DNA from: Bacteroidales bacterium
GTDB taxonomy: Bacteria; Bacteroidota; Bacteroidia; Bacteroidales; VadinHA17
DNA length: 64,000 bases
Assembly: GCA_025454815.1 (NCBI GenBank)
Contig: JALONR010000008.1
Span: 1 to 64,000 of the forward strand
Direction: 5' to 3'
The notes under the pieces: model-generated
What the model was told of the DNA's origin: nothing
Database searches by the model: none
What the model saw: the letters and a program-made list of their open reading frames with translations, nothing else
Part shown: one piece after another, positions 7,050 through 15,894 of the stretch
How the letters are laid out: each line of letters begins with the position of its first letter
Position numbering within the stretch: the first letter of the stretch is position 1
Position numbers and translations under genes: made by a program

Positions 7050-9146
7050 TTATTCTGTCAGTTTCATATCCAGGTAGGTATACATCAGTGCCCACATTTC
7101 AGCTTCCTGGGCGTTGGTTGATGCTGCCCCGTGACCACCCTCAATGGTCTCATGATACAGAACCGGATGACCCATTTCAATCATCTTTGCCGCCATCTTC
7201 CGGGCATGACCCGGGTGGACCCTGTCATCCTTGGTTGAGGTGATGAACAGAGGCTGCGGGTATTTTACATCCTTCTTCACGTTCTGGTACGGCGAATATT
7301 TGCTTATAAACTCCCAGTCACCGGGGACATCAGGATTACCGTACTCATCCATCCAGCTGGCTCCTGCAAGCAGCTTGTTATATCTCTTCATATCCAGCAG
7401 CGGAGCGCCGATCACCACCGCATTCCAGAGATCTGGCCTCTGCGTCAGGGCAACACCTGCAAGGAGGCCACCGTTGCTCCATCCGTAGGCACCCATGTGC
7501 GCAGGTGAGGTAATGTTCCGCTTTATCAGGTCCTCTGCCACCGCAAAGAAATCATCATAGGCATTCTGCCTCTTCTCCCTGAGAGCCGACTGGTGCCATT
7601 CAGGACCGAATTCGCCTCCGCCCCGGATGTTGGCAATGACATATACCCCTCCCTTTTCAATCCAGCCGATACCGGTGGTGGCACTGTAACCCGGACGGGT
7701 TGAACTGTTGAAACCGCCGTAACCATAGACAAGCACCGGGTTGCTTCCGTCATATGCCATGTCAGCAGGATAAACGATGAAATAGGGAATCTTCGTTCCA
7801 TCCTTTGAGGTAACTTCATACTGGTCAACATTGACCCCTTCGGCCGTGAAATAATCTTTCTGCTTCTTTATCGGTTTTACCTTTTTCCCTTCACCATGGA
7901 ACAGGGTGGTGGGAGTGACCGGGTTGCTGAAGGTGAAAAACCAGTCGTTTGACTTGTTATCAGCTCCCGCAAGACCCACGGTGCCTATGCCCGGAATGTC
8001 AACAGCCTCATATGACCAGTTCTCTCCGTCGGGACTTATGATTTTCAGCCTTCCCTGAACATTCTCCATGGTTGAAATAACCATGAAATCACGGGTTGTC
8101 ATTACACCACCGAGACTCTCCCGTTCACCGGGTTCATAAATTTTCCTGATCTTCGGTGCACCCGAAAGGAATGAAGGAAGATCATAGCTGACCAGCATTC
8201 CCTTCCTGTATACCTCTGAGCCGACACTCCAGTCTGACTGCAGGTAAAGGAGCAACTGCTCCTTAAACATCCCTCTTGTTTCCACATCCTTAGGAATATC
8301 AATAACTTTCAACCCGTCAGGGGTAAGGATATACATTGTTGATTCATAGAACCCGATACTCTCATTGAGGAAAACATACTGCCTGCCATCAACTTCGCCA
8401 CCGCTGACGAAAATGCCCATGTTTGCTGTGTCTGTCTGGTGGGTGACCGCTGCTGTGGCAGGATCTTCGCCCCTTGTCCAGATCCTGGCCACTGCCGGGT
8501 ACCCCGATGAGGTCATTGTTCCTGGTCCATAGTTGGTTGCAACAAGGATATGATCACTGTCAACCCAGGTTGCGCTCCCCTTGCTTTCAGGAATAGAGAA
8601 GCCTCCCTCCACGAATTTCTTTTCAACCGCATCAAACTCCCGTATGACACTCTCATCTTTTCCGCCGTCAGAGAGATGCAGGAGGCAGTAGCGGTTCTCT
8701 GGGCCGAGCCAGGTGGCACCGCCGAAAACCCATTTCCTCCCCTCCTCTGCCGAGAGAATATCAAGGTCAAGCACAGTCTCCCAGGTATCCTTGCCGGCGA
8801 GGTAATCCTTCCTGGTCATCCTCCTCCATAGGCCCCTCTCATTCTTCTCATCCTGCCACAGGTTGTAGCTCATTTCACCCACAATGCCCGGGTAGATTAT
8901 CCTCTCCCTGTCATTGAAGACTTCAAGGTACCTGTCACGGAGTTCAGCGTATTCAGGCCTGGTTGTCAGTACCTCATCGGAGAGCCTGTTCTGCTCACGG
9001 GCCCAATCAAGCGATTTATCACTTTCAACCTCTTCCAGCCATATAAACTGGTCAGTGCTATCGGCACTTTTGTTTTTCCTTTCCCCGCATCCGGGTAAAA
9101 TCAATAAAAGCATAATCAATGCTGCAATGTTAGTTAATTGTTTCAT
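7050..9146 (-). CDS. Prolyl oligopeptidase family serine peptidase (S9A), lipoprotein
   Basis: 698 residues, the usual length for prolyl endopeptidase. A lipobox ends at C20 (ILPGC), so it is anchored in the envelope facing the periplasm or the cell surface. Residues about 30-420 form the beta-propeller gate. The catalytic domain follows, with nucleophile S557 in GWSNGG, D641 in DDRVHP and H672 in EGGHG. It should cleave short peptides after proline. It overlaps the upstream membrane protein gene by 17 bp. The family call is firm; substrate range is inferred. Confidence 0.95.
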   Translation of the reverse strand: MKQLTNIAALIMLLLILPGCGERKNKSADSTDQFIWLEEVESDKSLDWAREQNRLSDEVLTTRPEYAELRDRYLEVFNDRERIIYPGIVGEMSYNLWQDEKNERGLWRRMTRKDYLAGKDTWETVLDLDILSAEEGRKWVFGGATWLGPENRYCLLHLSDGGKDESVIREFDAVEKKFVEGGFSIPESKGSATWVDSDHILVATNYGPGTMTSSGYPAVARIWTRGEDPATAAVTHQTDTANMGIFVSGGEVDGRQYVFLNESIGFYESTMYILTPDGLKVIDIPKDVETRGMFKEQLLLYLQSDWSVGSEVYRKGMLVSYDLPSFLSGAPKIRKIYEPGERESLGGVMTTRDFMVISTMENVQGRLKIISPDGENWSYEAVDIPGIGTVGLAGADNKSNDWFFTFSNPVTPTTLFHGEGKKVKPIKKQKDYFTAEGVNVDQYEVTSKDGTKIPYFIVYPADMAYDGSNPVLVYGYGGFNSSTRPGYSATTGIGWIEKGGVYVIANIRGGGEFGPEWHQSALREKRQNAYDDFFAVAEDLIKRNITSPAHMGAYGWSNGGLLAGVALTQRPDLWNAVVIGAPLLDMKRYNKLLAGASWMDEYGNPDVPGDWEFISKYSPYQNVKKDVKYPQPLFITSTKDDRVHPGHARKMAAKMIEMGHPVLYHETIEGGHGAASTNAQEAEMWALMYTYLDMKLTE

Positions 9147-9876
9147 CTTTAGGGTATTTGTGACTTCTTATCATTACATTCACTGTCGCGGCAAGTATAA
9201 GCACTTCACCGATAATAAACATTGGCCATTTATATTTTTCCGGAACATAACCTGTTATCATTGTCACCAGCTTCTCTCCGGCCTCCGCTGAATCTGCGCC
9301 CCGGCTGAGAACCCCGCTCTCAAACAGCAGTTTTGAATAATCAACCAGATATGTATAGAGGATAACCAGTGCACCGCTGATTATCAGAACCCAGTCAGAT
9401 AACCCGGGTCTGACATAGTATCCGCTTTCCTGCCTGCCTATGAATAGCAGGGCCATTAAAATCATGGTAAGCGAGTTGATCACCGGAGCCAGCACAGGCC
9501 CAAGCCATGAAACGGGAATCAGGAAGAGGAGGTCCCAGGTAAGAAGCGATGCAGGCCAGCCAAGCATCAGCTTAAGCGCCCCATAATAAACGATGTCCCA
9601 GACACCGAAGGCAAAAAGAGCAAAAAAGAGCCTCTGCAGTCCGTTCCTGCCGGCTATTATACCGACACCAGCCAGCATCACGAGCGTGGCAATCTCCCTT
9701 ATCCACTCAGCTCTGACAAGGTCAGATGACATAAGCCGCAGGGGAAACTCAAACCCATCGGGATAATAAAGCTCCCTGAGATAGACCACTACTATCGCCT
9801 CCAGGAATCCCATTGCGGCTGCGAAGACGGCCAGCCATAAGAAACGGCCTTTCCAGTTGAGATATTTTCCTTTCAT
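9130..9876 (-). CDS. Conserved integral membrane protein of unknown function
   Basis: 248 residues with about seven hydrophobic segments and short charged loops. I do not recognise a characterised family. The N-terminus (about residues 12-35) has an acidic residue inside the first helix (MGFLEAIVVVYLRELYYP). The C-terminus is KDETIN, coded within the overlap with the following peptidase gene (17 bp). That overlap suggests co-expression with the prolyl oligopeptidase, but no functional link is visible. Confidence 0.6.
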   Translation of the reverse strand: MKGKYLNWKGRFLWLAVFAAAMGFLEAIVVVYLRELYYPDGFEFPLRLMSSDLVRAEWIREIATLVMLAGVGIIAGRNGLQRLFFALFAFGVWDIVYYGALKLMLGWPASLLTWDLLFLIPVSWLGPVLAPVINSLTMILMALLFIGRQESGYYVRPGLSDWVLIISGALVILYTYLVDYSKLLFESGVLSRGADSAEAGEKLVTMITGYVPEKYKWPMFIIGEVLILAATVNVMIRSHKYPKDETIN

Positions 9877-9900
9877 GGTATTCCGTTTTGAGACGGCAAA

Positions 9901-9966
9901 TTACAAAATATAAGGAAGAACTGCCTGCCTGCCGCCAGGATAATCAGGAAAATGATTCCTGTACTA
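9901..9966 (-). other. Nonsense codon and stranded C-terminal tail of the 5-alpha-reductase-like gene
   Basis: Codons after the TAG at 9964-9966 continue the same frame for 20 residues and match the family's FPDYPxxRxxxxP ending, then reach TAA (9901-9903). TAG is used as a normal stop by other genes here (subunit I oxidase, the M81 peptidase), so genetic recoding is not the explanation. A TGG-to-TAG change or a base-call error fits. Confidence 0.75.
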
Positions 9967-10662
9967 CCTGTGATGCGAGAGTGCCCTCGGTACCAGGTTG
10001 CAGAACGTCCAGATAAAGAATGAGAGAGCCGGCAATGACCAGCAGAGGAGGGCATATCCTCCCCATTCAACTATTTCTCCAAGGAAATTGGGGCAGGAGA
10101 CTTTTTCAAACAGCCCGCCCCGAGGTATAAGGTACCCGTCACCACTACTCTTCTTCCGGAGGTGAATCAACTTCTGGTCAGAGGTGATGTTTATTGCTGC
10201 ACCGGTGAAGAAGAGAACCAGCCCGGTTATGAACCGCGGGTCAGTTAGCCAGGCCCCGGAATATTGAGTTTGCAGCGTGCCTGCGAAGTAACCCAGGAAC
10301 CCTGCATTGACAAAATTGAAGAAAACAGCCATCAGCGCCACCACCAGCGGCATCTGTCTGCCACGTGTTCTGATCCTCAGGGGATAGATTATTGCCCTGT
10401 TTGTGTAATGAGCCAGATATAGCCCGGTAATTATCCATACCGTTATTGTTTTGGGCCCGCTACCGGCAAGTACGAGTGCCAGGTAGATGACCGGCCCGGG
10501 AATCTCCATCAGGAACCACCCCAGCCTGTCAGGGATGGTCACTCCCCAGGTCCTCTTTGAATGCCGGCCGTAAGGGGCAGTTATAAACAATAGCGTGATG
10601 AATATTACGACTGCCACAACGATCCAGGCCCAGACAAGCAGATTGAACAGGTTTTTTTCCAT
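9964..10662 (-). CDS. Steroid 5-alpha-reductase-like membrane protein, C-terminus cut by an in-frame TAG
   Basis: 232 residues with about six membrane helices. The C-terminal signature SCPNFLGEIVEWGGYALL is characteristic of the SRD5A/DUF1295-type NADPH-dependent reductases related to ICMT methyltransferases. Family members end with ...PRA(L/I)SHHRWYxxKFxDYPxxRKxLIPxxL. Here the frame stops right after SHHR at TAG (9964-9966), but the following 20 codons stay in frame and encode YRNHFPDYPGG and RQAVLPYIL before a TAA at 9901-9903. The stop therefore sits exactly where the conserved tryptophan (TGG) is expected. The tail contributes to cofactor binding in the family, so the protein may be inactive. 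Bacterial substrates of this family are mostly unknown. Confidence 0.8.
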   Translation of the reverse strand: MEKNLFNLLVWAWIVVAVVIFITLLFITAPYGRHSKRTWGVTIPDRLGWFLMEIPGPVIYLALVLAGSGPKTITVWIITGLYLAHYTNRAIIYPLRIRTRGRQMPLVVALMAVFFNFVNAGFLGYFAGTLQTQYSGAWLTDPRFITGLVLFFTGAAINITSDQKLIHLRKKSSGDGYLIPRGGLFEKVSCPNFLGEIVEWGGYALLCWSLPALSFFIWTFCNLVPRALSHHR

Positions 10663-10855
10663 GTTGCAGCAAACCGGGCCCCCGGTGATGTCATTTATAT
10701 TACGACTCCGGCCTTAACCCGATCGTAAAAATAACATTCATTTCAACATCATCATATAGCTGGTAAAAATGCCATTGCCTTAAATTGAAATATTGATTAA
10801 TTTGGCCACGGCCGCAGTCACGAAAAACCGCGCCAGATAACAAACCCGGCAGAGT
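10663..10855. promoter_or_regulatory. Divergent intergenic region, presumed promoters
   Basis: This 193-bp spacer separates a minus-strand and a plus-strand gene and so must hold both promoters. It is A/T-rich at 10725-10800. The sequence TTAATTTG near 10797-10804 resembles the Bacteroidota -7 element TAnnTTTG for the plus-strand hydrolase, with one mismatch. No clear -33 element was found. Confidence 0.35.
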
Positions 10856-11971
10856 ATGAATTCCCTCCGAAAATCTGTCCTGACAGCACTCATGATTTGC
10901 TTAAGTCTGTCATCACCAGCCCGGAACGAAGCTGGAAGCGCAAAACAGGTATTACCGGCAGATTACGGAATTGATGGCTCAAACCATGTATCATCGGCAG
11001 AGTACGGGATTGATAGCTCATTACAGGTATCACAGGCAGAGTACATGATTGATGGCCCATTACAGGTATCACAGGCAGAGTATGTGATTGATAGCCCATT
11101 ACAGGGTTCACCGGCAAAGTTCTGGATCGGAGGCACCAGAATGGAACTGAGAGATACTGCCAGGGGAAGCAGGAGGGTGACATTTGAAGCATGGTATCCT
11201 GTTCCAGGTGAGGGGCAGCCTGTATCAGAAGTGAAGGAGCAGAAAGAGAAATTTCCTGTTATCTGTTTTGCTCACGGCTATCAGCACCCGGGTGACCGGT
11301 ACGGCAACCTGGTTGAAATGCTGGTGCCTGAAGGTTATATAATGCTCGCCCTGACCACTTTCGAGGGGATTTTTCCTTCACACTGGGGGTATGCAGAGGA
11401 AATAAGGTTCCTTGCAGATGTTGTTGCCACGATGGGCCGTGACACACTTTCACCGTTGTACGGTATTGCAGACACTGTCATCTGTCTTATGGGACACAGT
11501 ATGGGCGGGGGTGCAAGCTTCCATGCTGCAGCTGATAACCCTGCAGTAGATGCCATCATCACCCTGGCCCCTTATGATACAAGACCTTCTGCAATTGAGG
11601 CTGCCGGCAGGGTCAGGGTACCTACACTTATCATCTCGGGCACGGCTGACTGCATAACACCCCCTGAAAAGTACCATCTTCCGATGTATGAGCGGTCGGA
11701 AGCAGAGGATAAAACGTACATTTCAATTATTGACGGATCACATTGCGGCATGGGAGCCCTGCGAAAATGCTTCACTGCTGAAAAACTGGCGGGGTGTAAA
11801 GGCGGCCTGGGTACAGAAGAGCAGACAGCCATACTTTCACGCTACATTATTCCCTGGCTTGACTGCCTCCTGAAAGGGGAGAAGGAACAGGGAGCGGTTT
11901 TCAACCGGACACTGGCTTCTGACACAGCGGTAACATGGCTCCGATCAAGGCCACTGCCTGAACCTGACTGA
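10856..11971 (+). CDS. Exported alpha/beta hydrolase with repeated N-terminus
   Basis: 371 residues. A signal peptide (about residues 1-24) is followed by four to five 13-residue repeats of the type VSQAEYxIDxPLQ. The alpha/beta hydrolase domain starts near KFWIGGTRM and resembles the PAF-acetylhydrolase/chlorophyllase group. The nucleophile is in GHSMGG, the acid in SGTADCITPP and the histidine in DGSHCGMG. It probably acts on an ester or a short acyl chain in the periplasm. It converges with the LolA-like gene, 7 bp apart. The repeats are not part of the fold and look like a recent expansion of the segment before the first beta strand. Confidence 0.8.
   Translation: MNSLRKSVLTALMICLSLSSPARNEAGSAKQVLPADYGIDGSNHVSSAEYGIDSSLQVSQAEYMIDGPLQVSQAEYVIDSPLQGSPAKFWIGGTRMELRDTARGSRRVTFEAWYPVPGEGQPVSEVKEQKEKFPVICFAHGYQHPGDRYGNLVEMLVPEGYIMLALTTFEGIFPSHWGYAEEIRFLADVVATMGRDTLSPLYGIADTVICLMGHSMGGGASFHAAADNPAVDAIITLAPYDTRPSAIEAAGRVRVPTLIISGTADCITPPEKYHLPMYERSEAEDKTYISIIDGSHCGMGALRKCFTAEKLAGCKGGLGTEEQTAILSRYIIPWLDCLLKGEKEQGAVFNRTLASDTAVTWLRSRPLPEPD
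10946..11140 (+). repeat. 39-bp in-frame tandem repeats in the hydrolase N-terminus
   Basis: Units start at 10946, 10985, 11024 and 11063, with a degenerate fifth copy at 11102. Units three and four differ at only a few bases. Each unit encodes 13 residues, so copy number can change without breaking the frame. The fifth, degenerate unit encodes the true start of the hydrolase domain (FWIGG), which suggests the array arose by duplicating that edge. Confidence 0.9.
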
Positions 11972-11978
11972 CAACAGT

Positions 11979-12719
11979 TTATTTCTTCAGGCTTGCCTTT
12001 GAGAAGATGTAATCAGGGATCGGTACATTGAATTCAATCTCCTCGATTATGAACTCAGTCCCCTTGCCATCCTTAAGCATATCACGGAAAAGTATCCTGC
12101 GTGGATACCATCTGTTTCCTATCCGTTCAACATCAGACAGTTCAGTTCTCTTGAGGAGCGTACCGCTTTTTGCGTACATCTCTTCCCTGAGGGGGATGTT
12201 TCTCTCCCGGTCTACCCACAGCTTCATCCCCTGGTAGGTGATCTCAGGTACAAACGCCTTCAGGTCAATCACCCAGCAATCACGCCCGTTGACCTCCTCG
12301 GTGCCTGTCACAACAGCACTGTAACGGTCAGTCAGCCTGCTGTCTTCCATCAGGTCTTCATATGACAGGTCAGAACCCATTACAGACTGGCGAAGCATAT
12401 GCCCCGCAATCTGGATTATCCTGTCTGTTGACGGGGAATAGATCCAGAGCTGGTTTTCCAGCTTGAGCATTTTTGTTCCCTGTTCACGCACCGGGTAAAG
12501 ATACTCGGTAAACGATTTTTTCTCGCCGGCGGTCCAGGTCTTCATCTTGATTGTATGCGTCGCCCTCCGGCCGTTGATGACCATGGTTGAGGTGAAAACC
12601 CTGTTTTCCGATGACATGTTTCTGTCTATCCTGTCAAGGAGTTGTTTCCCGTCAGGGTACTGGGCGTGAAGTGAGCTGAGGCAACCCGTCAGCAGAAAAA
12701 TCAGTGCCACTCTTTTCAT
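11979..12719 (-). CDS. LolA-like outer-membrane lipoprotein-sorting protein
   Basis: 246 residues. The signal peptide ends at about residue 19 (LHAQ). The remainder fits the LolA-like fold family in which ~220 residues form an open beta barrel that carries a lipid chain through the periplasm. Typical patterns are DRxxRNMSS near the start, KMKTWTAGEKKSFTEYL, ENQLWIYSPSTDR and KLWVDRERNIPL. It is last in the operon and overlaps the second permease by 4 bp, the order expected for a periplasmic acceptor working with a LolCDE-type ABC pump. Whether the cargo is a lipoprotein or a lipid is not visible. Confidence 0.85.
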   Translation of the reverse strand: MKRVALIFLLTGCLSSLHAQYPDGKQLLDRIDRNMSSENRVFTSTMVINGRRATHTIKMKTWTAGEKKSFTEYLYPVREQGTKMLKLENQLWIYSPSTDRIIQIAGHMLRQSVMGSDLSYEDLMEDSRLTDRYSAVVTGTEEVNGRDCWVIDLKAFVPEITYQGMKLWVDRERNIPLREEMYAKSGTLLKRTELSDVERIGNRWYPRRILFRDMLKDGKGTEFIIEEIEFNVPIPDYIFSKASLKK

Positions 12720-13990
12720 TGTTCAAGCTCTTTAAAAAGTTGTGCCGTCTGGCGTTTGTATATGCCTATGCCCGAAAGCATCGATCCGATCTGTGAAGAT
12801 ATCAGGCCCGGAATGAATCCCACGTACCATGTTGCAGGAGTGATATGTGCCCTGAAGACACTTGGCATCATCACCGAGGCGTTCTTCATCATCACCCCAA
12901 GGTCAATGCCGTGGTTCTGCAGAAACAGCGAGATTATCATCCCGAATGCAACGCCGGCTGCAGAGCCAAAAAATCCGATCAGCAATGACTCCATCATCAT
13001 GGTTCTGTATACGTGACCCTTTGATTCTCCGATAGCAAGCCTCATGCCAAATTCGGAGTATCTCCGCAGGCCCCCGAGAAGCCCTGCATTCCACAATATG
13101 AGGGACATTGCCATGATGAACAGCGCCACAAGGATCGCCTGCAGTTTGCCTGAATACTCCACGAGGAAACCCATTGTCTTGTCCTGTGAGAGACTGGTCA
13201 TCAAAGGTGAGAACTCGTCATCCGGAGTGTTGTATGCCCTGTTGAACTCTTCACATATTGCTGACGCCCTCTCCGCATCATATACGCCTGTCCTGAAGAA
13301 ACCAAGTATCTCACCGGCGGCATCTTCCATGTTGAGGGCATCCCTGACATCCCCGATGTCAGCTATGACTGTTCCCCGGTCAAGGGCTGTTGTGCCAAAA
13401 TCAACTGTTCCGCTGACTGTGAAGTTATGCATGGCCAGTTCACCGTACATGCTTGAACCAACGAGGGTAATGACATCTCCCGGGACAACGCCGAGTTTGT
13501 CTGCAAAAAGCCTGCTGATGAGCACCTCATTCTTCCTTTCCGGTAACCGGCCGCTCCTTAGAGATGAAGGGATGTTCATTCTTTCGGCTTCTGCCATATT
13601 CCCTGACAGAAGGTCAATACCGAATCCCATGGCCGGTCCCTGCTCCCTGGTCTCGCCAAGGGAGTCAGGGGCATCAATGATCCCTGCAAAATGTATCCGC
13701 CCGGCAAATTCCATCTCGGGCCACCTCTCAGATAATCCAGCGGTAAGGGTATCAGTACCGATCAGTGCCAGGTCATTTGGCGCCTGGGCTGCATTCTCTG
13801 AATAGGCCCTGGTCATCACCTTCACATGACCAGAGGCGAAGCGGGCACTGAACTCAATACTGTTTCCGATGACCCCCGTCATCCAGGCATGAAAGACCAC
13901 TGTCAGCATCACCCCGATCAGGGTTACAAGGAAGGGCAGAAGGCTGCGGTGCCTGTCACGTAAAAGACCCCTCAAAAGAAATTTTATCAT
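12716..13990 (-). CDS. ABC transporter permease, FtsX/LolE type (second permease)
   Basis: 424 residues. One N-terminal helix (about 14-37) precedes a large periplasmic domain (about 40-270), and three C-terminal helices carry the FtsX domain, the standard type VII (MacB/LolCE) topology. It ends in YKRQTAQLFKELEQ, a cytoplasmic tail. It overlaps both neighbours by 4 bp. Together with the other permease it should form a heterodimer that extracts a substrate from the outer leaflet of the inner membrane rather than moving it across the bilayer. Confidence 0.9.
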   Translation of the reverse strand: MIKFLLRGLLRDRHRSLLPFLVTLIGVMLTVVFHAWMTGVIGNSIEFSARFASGHVKVMTRAYSENAAQAPNDLALIGTDTLTAGLSERWPEMEFAGRIHFAGIIDAPDSLGETREQGPAMGFGIDLLSGNMAEAERMNIPSSLRSGRLPERKNEVLISRLFADKLGVVPGDVITLVGSSMYGELAMHNFTVSGTVDFGTTALDRGTVIADIGDVRDALNMEDAAGEILGFFRTGVYDAERASAICEEFNRAYNTPDDEFSPLMTSLSQDKTMGFLVEYSGKLQAILVALFIMAMSLILWNAGLLGGLRRYSEFGMRLAIGESKGHVYRTMMMESLLIGFFGSAAGVAFGMIISLFLQNHGIDLGVMMKNASVMMPSVFRAHITPATWYVGFIPGLISSQIGSMLSGIGIYKRQTAQLFKELEQ

Positions 13991-15159
13991 TGTACCCTCC
14001 CCCTTAATGCCTCAGTTGGACTCATCTTTGCTATTCTCCTTGAAGGCCAGTAACTTACGGCCGTGGTGACAAGCAGCACAATAGCCACGGTTCCGCCGAT
14101 GAGCCAGAGGCTGTAAACCGGGTACAGACGCTCTGCCATTGCTATCCCGAAATCACTGCTGCTCAGGGGAATCTTAATTCCCTTTACTGCCTGCACCAGA
14201 AGCAGAGGAATGCCGTAAAGTGCTCCTACAATCGCGGCAAGCACCGAATTCATGGCACCTTCCAGTGTGAACAGCCCCACTACCTGGCTTTTCGTCATCC
14301 CGAGTGCCACATATGTACCGATCTCCTTCTGCCTCCTGAATATTGATAGTACCTGTGTATCAAAGACGGCAAGCATCGCCATCATCAGTAATATCCCCCA
14401 TATTATGAGCCCCACCGATCCTTTGGCCTTGATAATTGTCTCTATGTCAGAGAGGAGAAAATCCTGGTCCCTGAAAACCCAGGGGTCTGCAACAGGAGGC
14501 GGCCCTGCCTCCGGTCCCCTTATAAGGAGTGTGGCTTCACCAGGCATCAGCATCATCTCCTGAAGCTTGTCCAGTGGCAGCCATATCTGCCCCACATCAA
14601 CTGTGGGTACGGTGGTCTTAAAGACAGCAGCTATCTTCACCTCGGTGGCATCAAATGTGCCGTTCCTGTCTCTCCACCTTACAGTCACATAATCACCCTC
14701 CTTCAACCCGGTGCTCTCCGCCATCGCCTCTCCGATTATGGCACACACATCGCCTTCACCAGCCTCAAGGTATGCAGTGGGAAGCTCAATAACCTTCTGC
14801 TGCGGAGGTATTCCCTTGATGAGCACCGCATGCATCATACCCCTGGGATAGACAGATCCCTGGGTTATAAGCAGGGGAACAAGGCTTCCGTCTGTCACTC
14901 CCGCCTCCAGCCCGGCAGGTACCTGACCGTGACTGTCAGTGAGGGTGAACGGATCATACGGATCATATTCACTGTGCCAGTACTGGCCACCGCCAACCTC
15001 CCAGCTGATCATGTCATTCCGGGCCTGGCGGTCCCATCCCTCAAGCAGACCCTTCGTCCATATGATGATTATGAAGGAGAAGGAAAGAACTATCACATTG
15101 AGCCAGGTCCGCAGCCCCGCCCCGAGGAGGTTTCTTAGTGCAAGTCTGAAAGCAAGCAT
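13987..15159 (-). CDS. ABC transporter permease, FtsX/LolC type (first permease)
   Basis: 390 residues with the same type VII layout as its neighbour: an N-terminal helix at about 14-36, a periplasmic domain, then three helices from about 255. The C-terminal pattern YWPSRRIAKMSPTEALRG is characteristic of MacB/FtsX-family permeases. It lies 15 bp after the ATPase gene and overlaps the second permease by 4 bp. The two permeases are clearly different in sequence, so the pump is a heterodimer like LolC/LolE. Confidence 0.92.
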   Translation of the reverse strand: MLAFRLALRNLLGAGLRTWLNVIVLSFSFIIIIWTKGLLEGWDRQARNDMISWEVGGGQYWHSEYDPYDPFTLTDSHGQVPAGLEAGVTDGSLVPLLITQGSVYPRGMMHAVLIKGIPPQQKVIELPTAYLEAGEGDVCAIIGEAMAESTGLKEGDYVTVRWRDRNGTFDATEVKIAAVFKTTVPTVDVGQIWLPLDKLQEMMLMPGEATLLIRGPEAGPPPVADPWVFRDQDFLLSDIETIIKAKGSVGLIIWGILLMMAMLAVFDTQVLSIFRRQKEIGTYVALGMTKSQVVGLFTLEGAMNSVLAAIVGALYGIPLLLVQAVKGIKIPLSSSDFGIAMAERLYPVYSLWLIGGTVAIVLLVTTAVSYWPSRRIAKMSPTEALRGRVQ

Positions 15160-15174
15160 GACTATATTCTCCTT

Positions 15175-15876
15175 TCAGTTTTTTTCAATCAGTTCGTCCC
15201 TGGCAACCATACCGTCAGCAAGCCAGATCTTTCTCCTGACGTAGCCAATGACTTTCTCATCATGAGTGGCGAACAGGAATGTGGTCTTAAGCTCCCGGTT
15301 GAGTTTTTCCATTGTCTGCAGTATGTTGTGCGAGTTTGCCGCATCAAGATTGGCAGTCGGCTCGTCAGCCAGGACAACGGCCGGCCTCTTGACCATCGCC
15401 CTGGCGATTGCCACCCTCTGACTCTCACCTCCGGAGAGTTGCGCCGGGCGCGAATTTATCTTGTCTGTTAACCCGACCCACTCAAGTGCATCAAGAACCA
15501 TCTGCCTCCTCCGGTTGTTCGCTATGCCCTGAAGGAGGAGGGGAAATTCTACATTCTCATATACAGTGTGAACCTGGAAAAGGTTGTAGGTCTGGAAGAT
15601 GAACCCAAGCTGCGTCTTTCGCAGGGAAGCCGATTCGGCCGGAGTGAGCTCACTTACCGAATGGCCGAGGATCACCGCCCGCCCTTCTGACGGGTTGTCA
15701 AGTGTGCCAATGATGTTCAGAAGTGTGGTCTTGCCTGAACCGCTGGGACCTATTATGCCGGTGAACTCTCCCTCCCCGAAAGCGAGGTCGATACCGTTGA
15801 GGGCCGTGAATCTGCCACTGCCCATAGGGAAATGCTTTTTGAGTCCTTCGATGCTTATTACTTTTCCGTCTTCCAT
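15175..15876 (-). CDS. ABC transporter ATP-binding protein, LolD/MacB type
   Basis: 233 residues, one nucleotide-binding domain. Walker A is GPSGSGKTT, the signature is LSGGESQRVAIARAM, and Walker B is VVLADEPT followed by ANLD and a switch histidine in ATHDEKV. The spacing and the short length are those of LolD/MacB-type ATPases that drive the type VII permeases encoded directly downstream. It is 18 bp from the outer-membrane barrel gene. Confidence 0.95.
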   Translation of the reverse strand: MEDGKVISIEGLKKHFPMGSGRFTALNGIDLAFGEGEFTGIIGPSGSGKTTLLNIIGTLDNPSEGRAVILGHSVSELTPAESASLRKTQLGFIFQTYNLFQVHTVYENVEFPLLLQGIANNRRRQMVLDALEWVGLTDKINSRPAQLSGGESQRVAIARAMVKRPAVVLADEPTANLDAANSHNILQTMEKLNRELKTTFLFATHDEKVIGYVRRKIWLADGMVARDELIEKN

Positions 15877-15894
15877 CAGAAGTATGTTATAACG

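Noticed and set aside
9964-9966. TAG recoding as a sense codon
   Set aside because: Other genes in the window (subunit I oxidase, M81 peptidase) end naturally at TAG, so a global reassignment does not fit.
9873-10070. 65-codon minus-strand frame overlapping the broken 5-alpha-reductase end
   Set aside because: Out of frame with the family's C-terminal tail, which is instead found in the original frame after the TAG.
13044-13805. 253-codon plus-strand reading frame
   Set aside because: Lies fully opposite the FtsX-type permease gene, which has clear motifs; antisense shadow.
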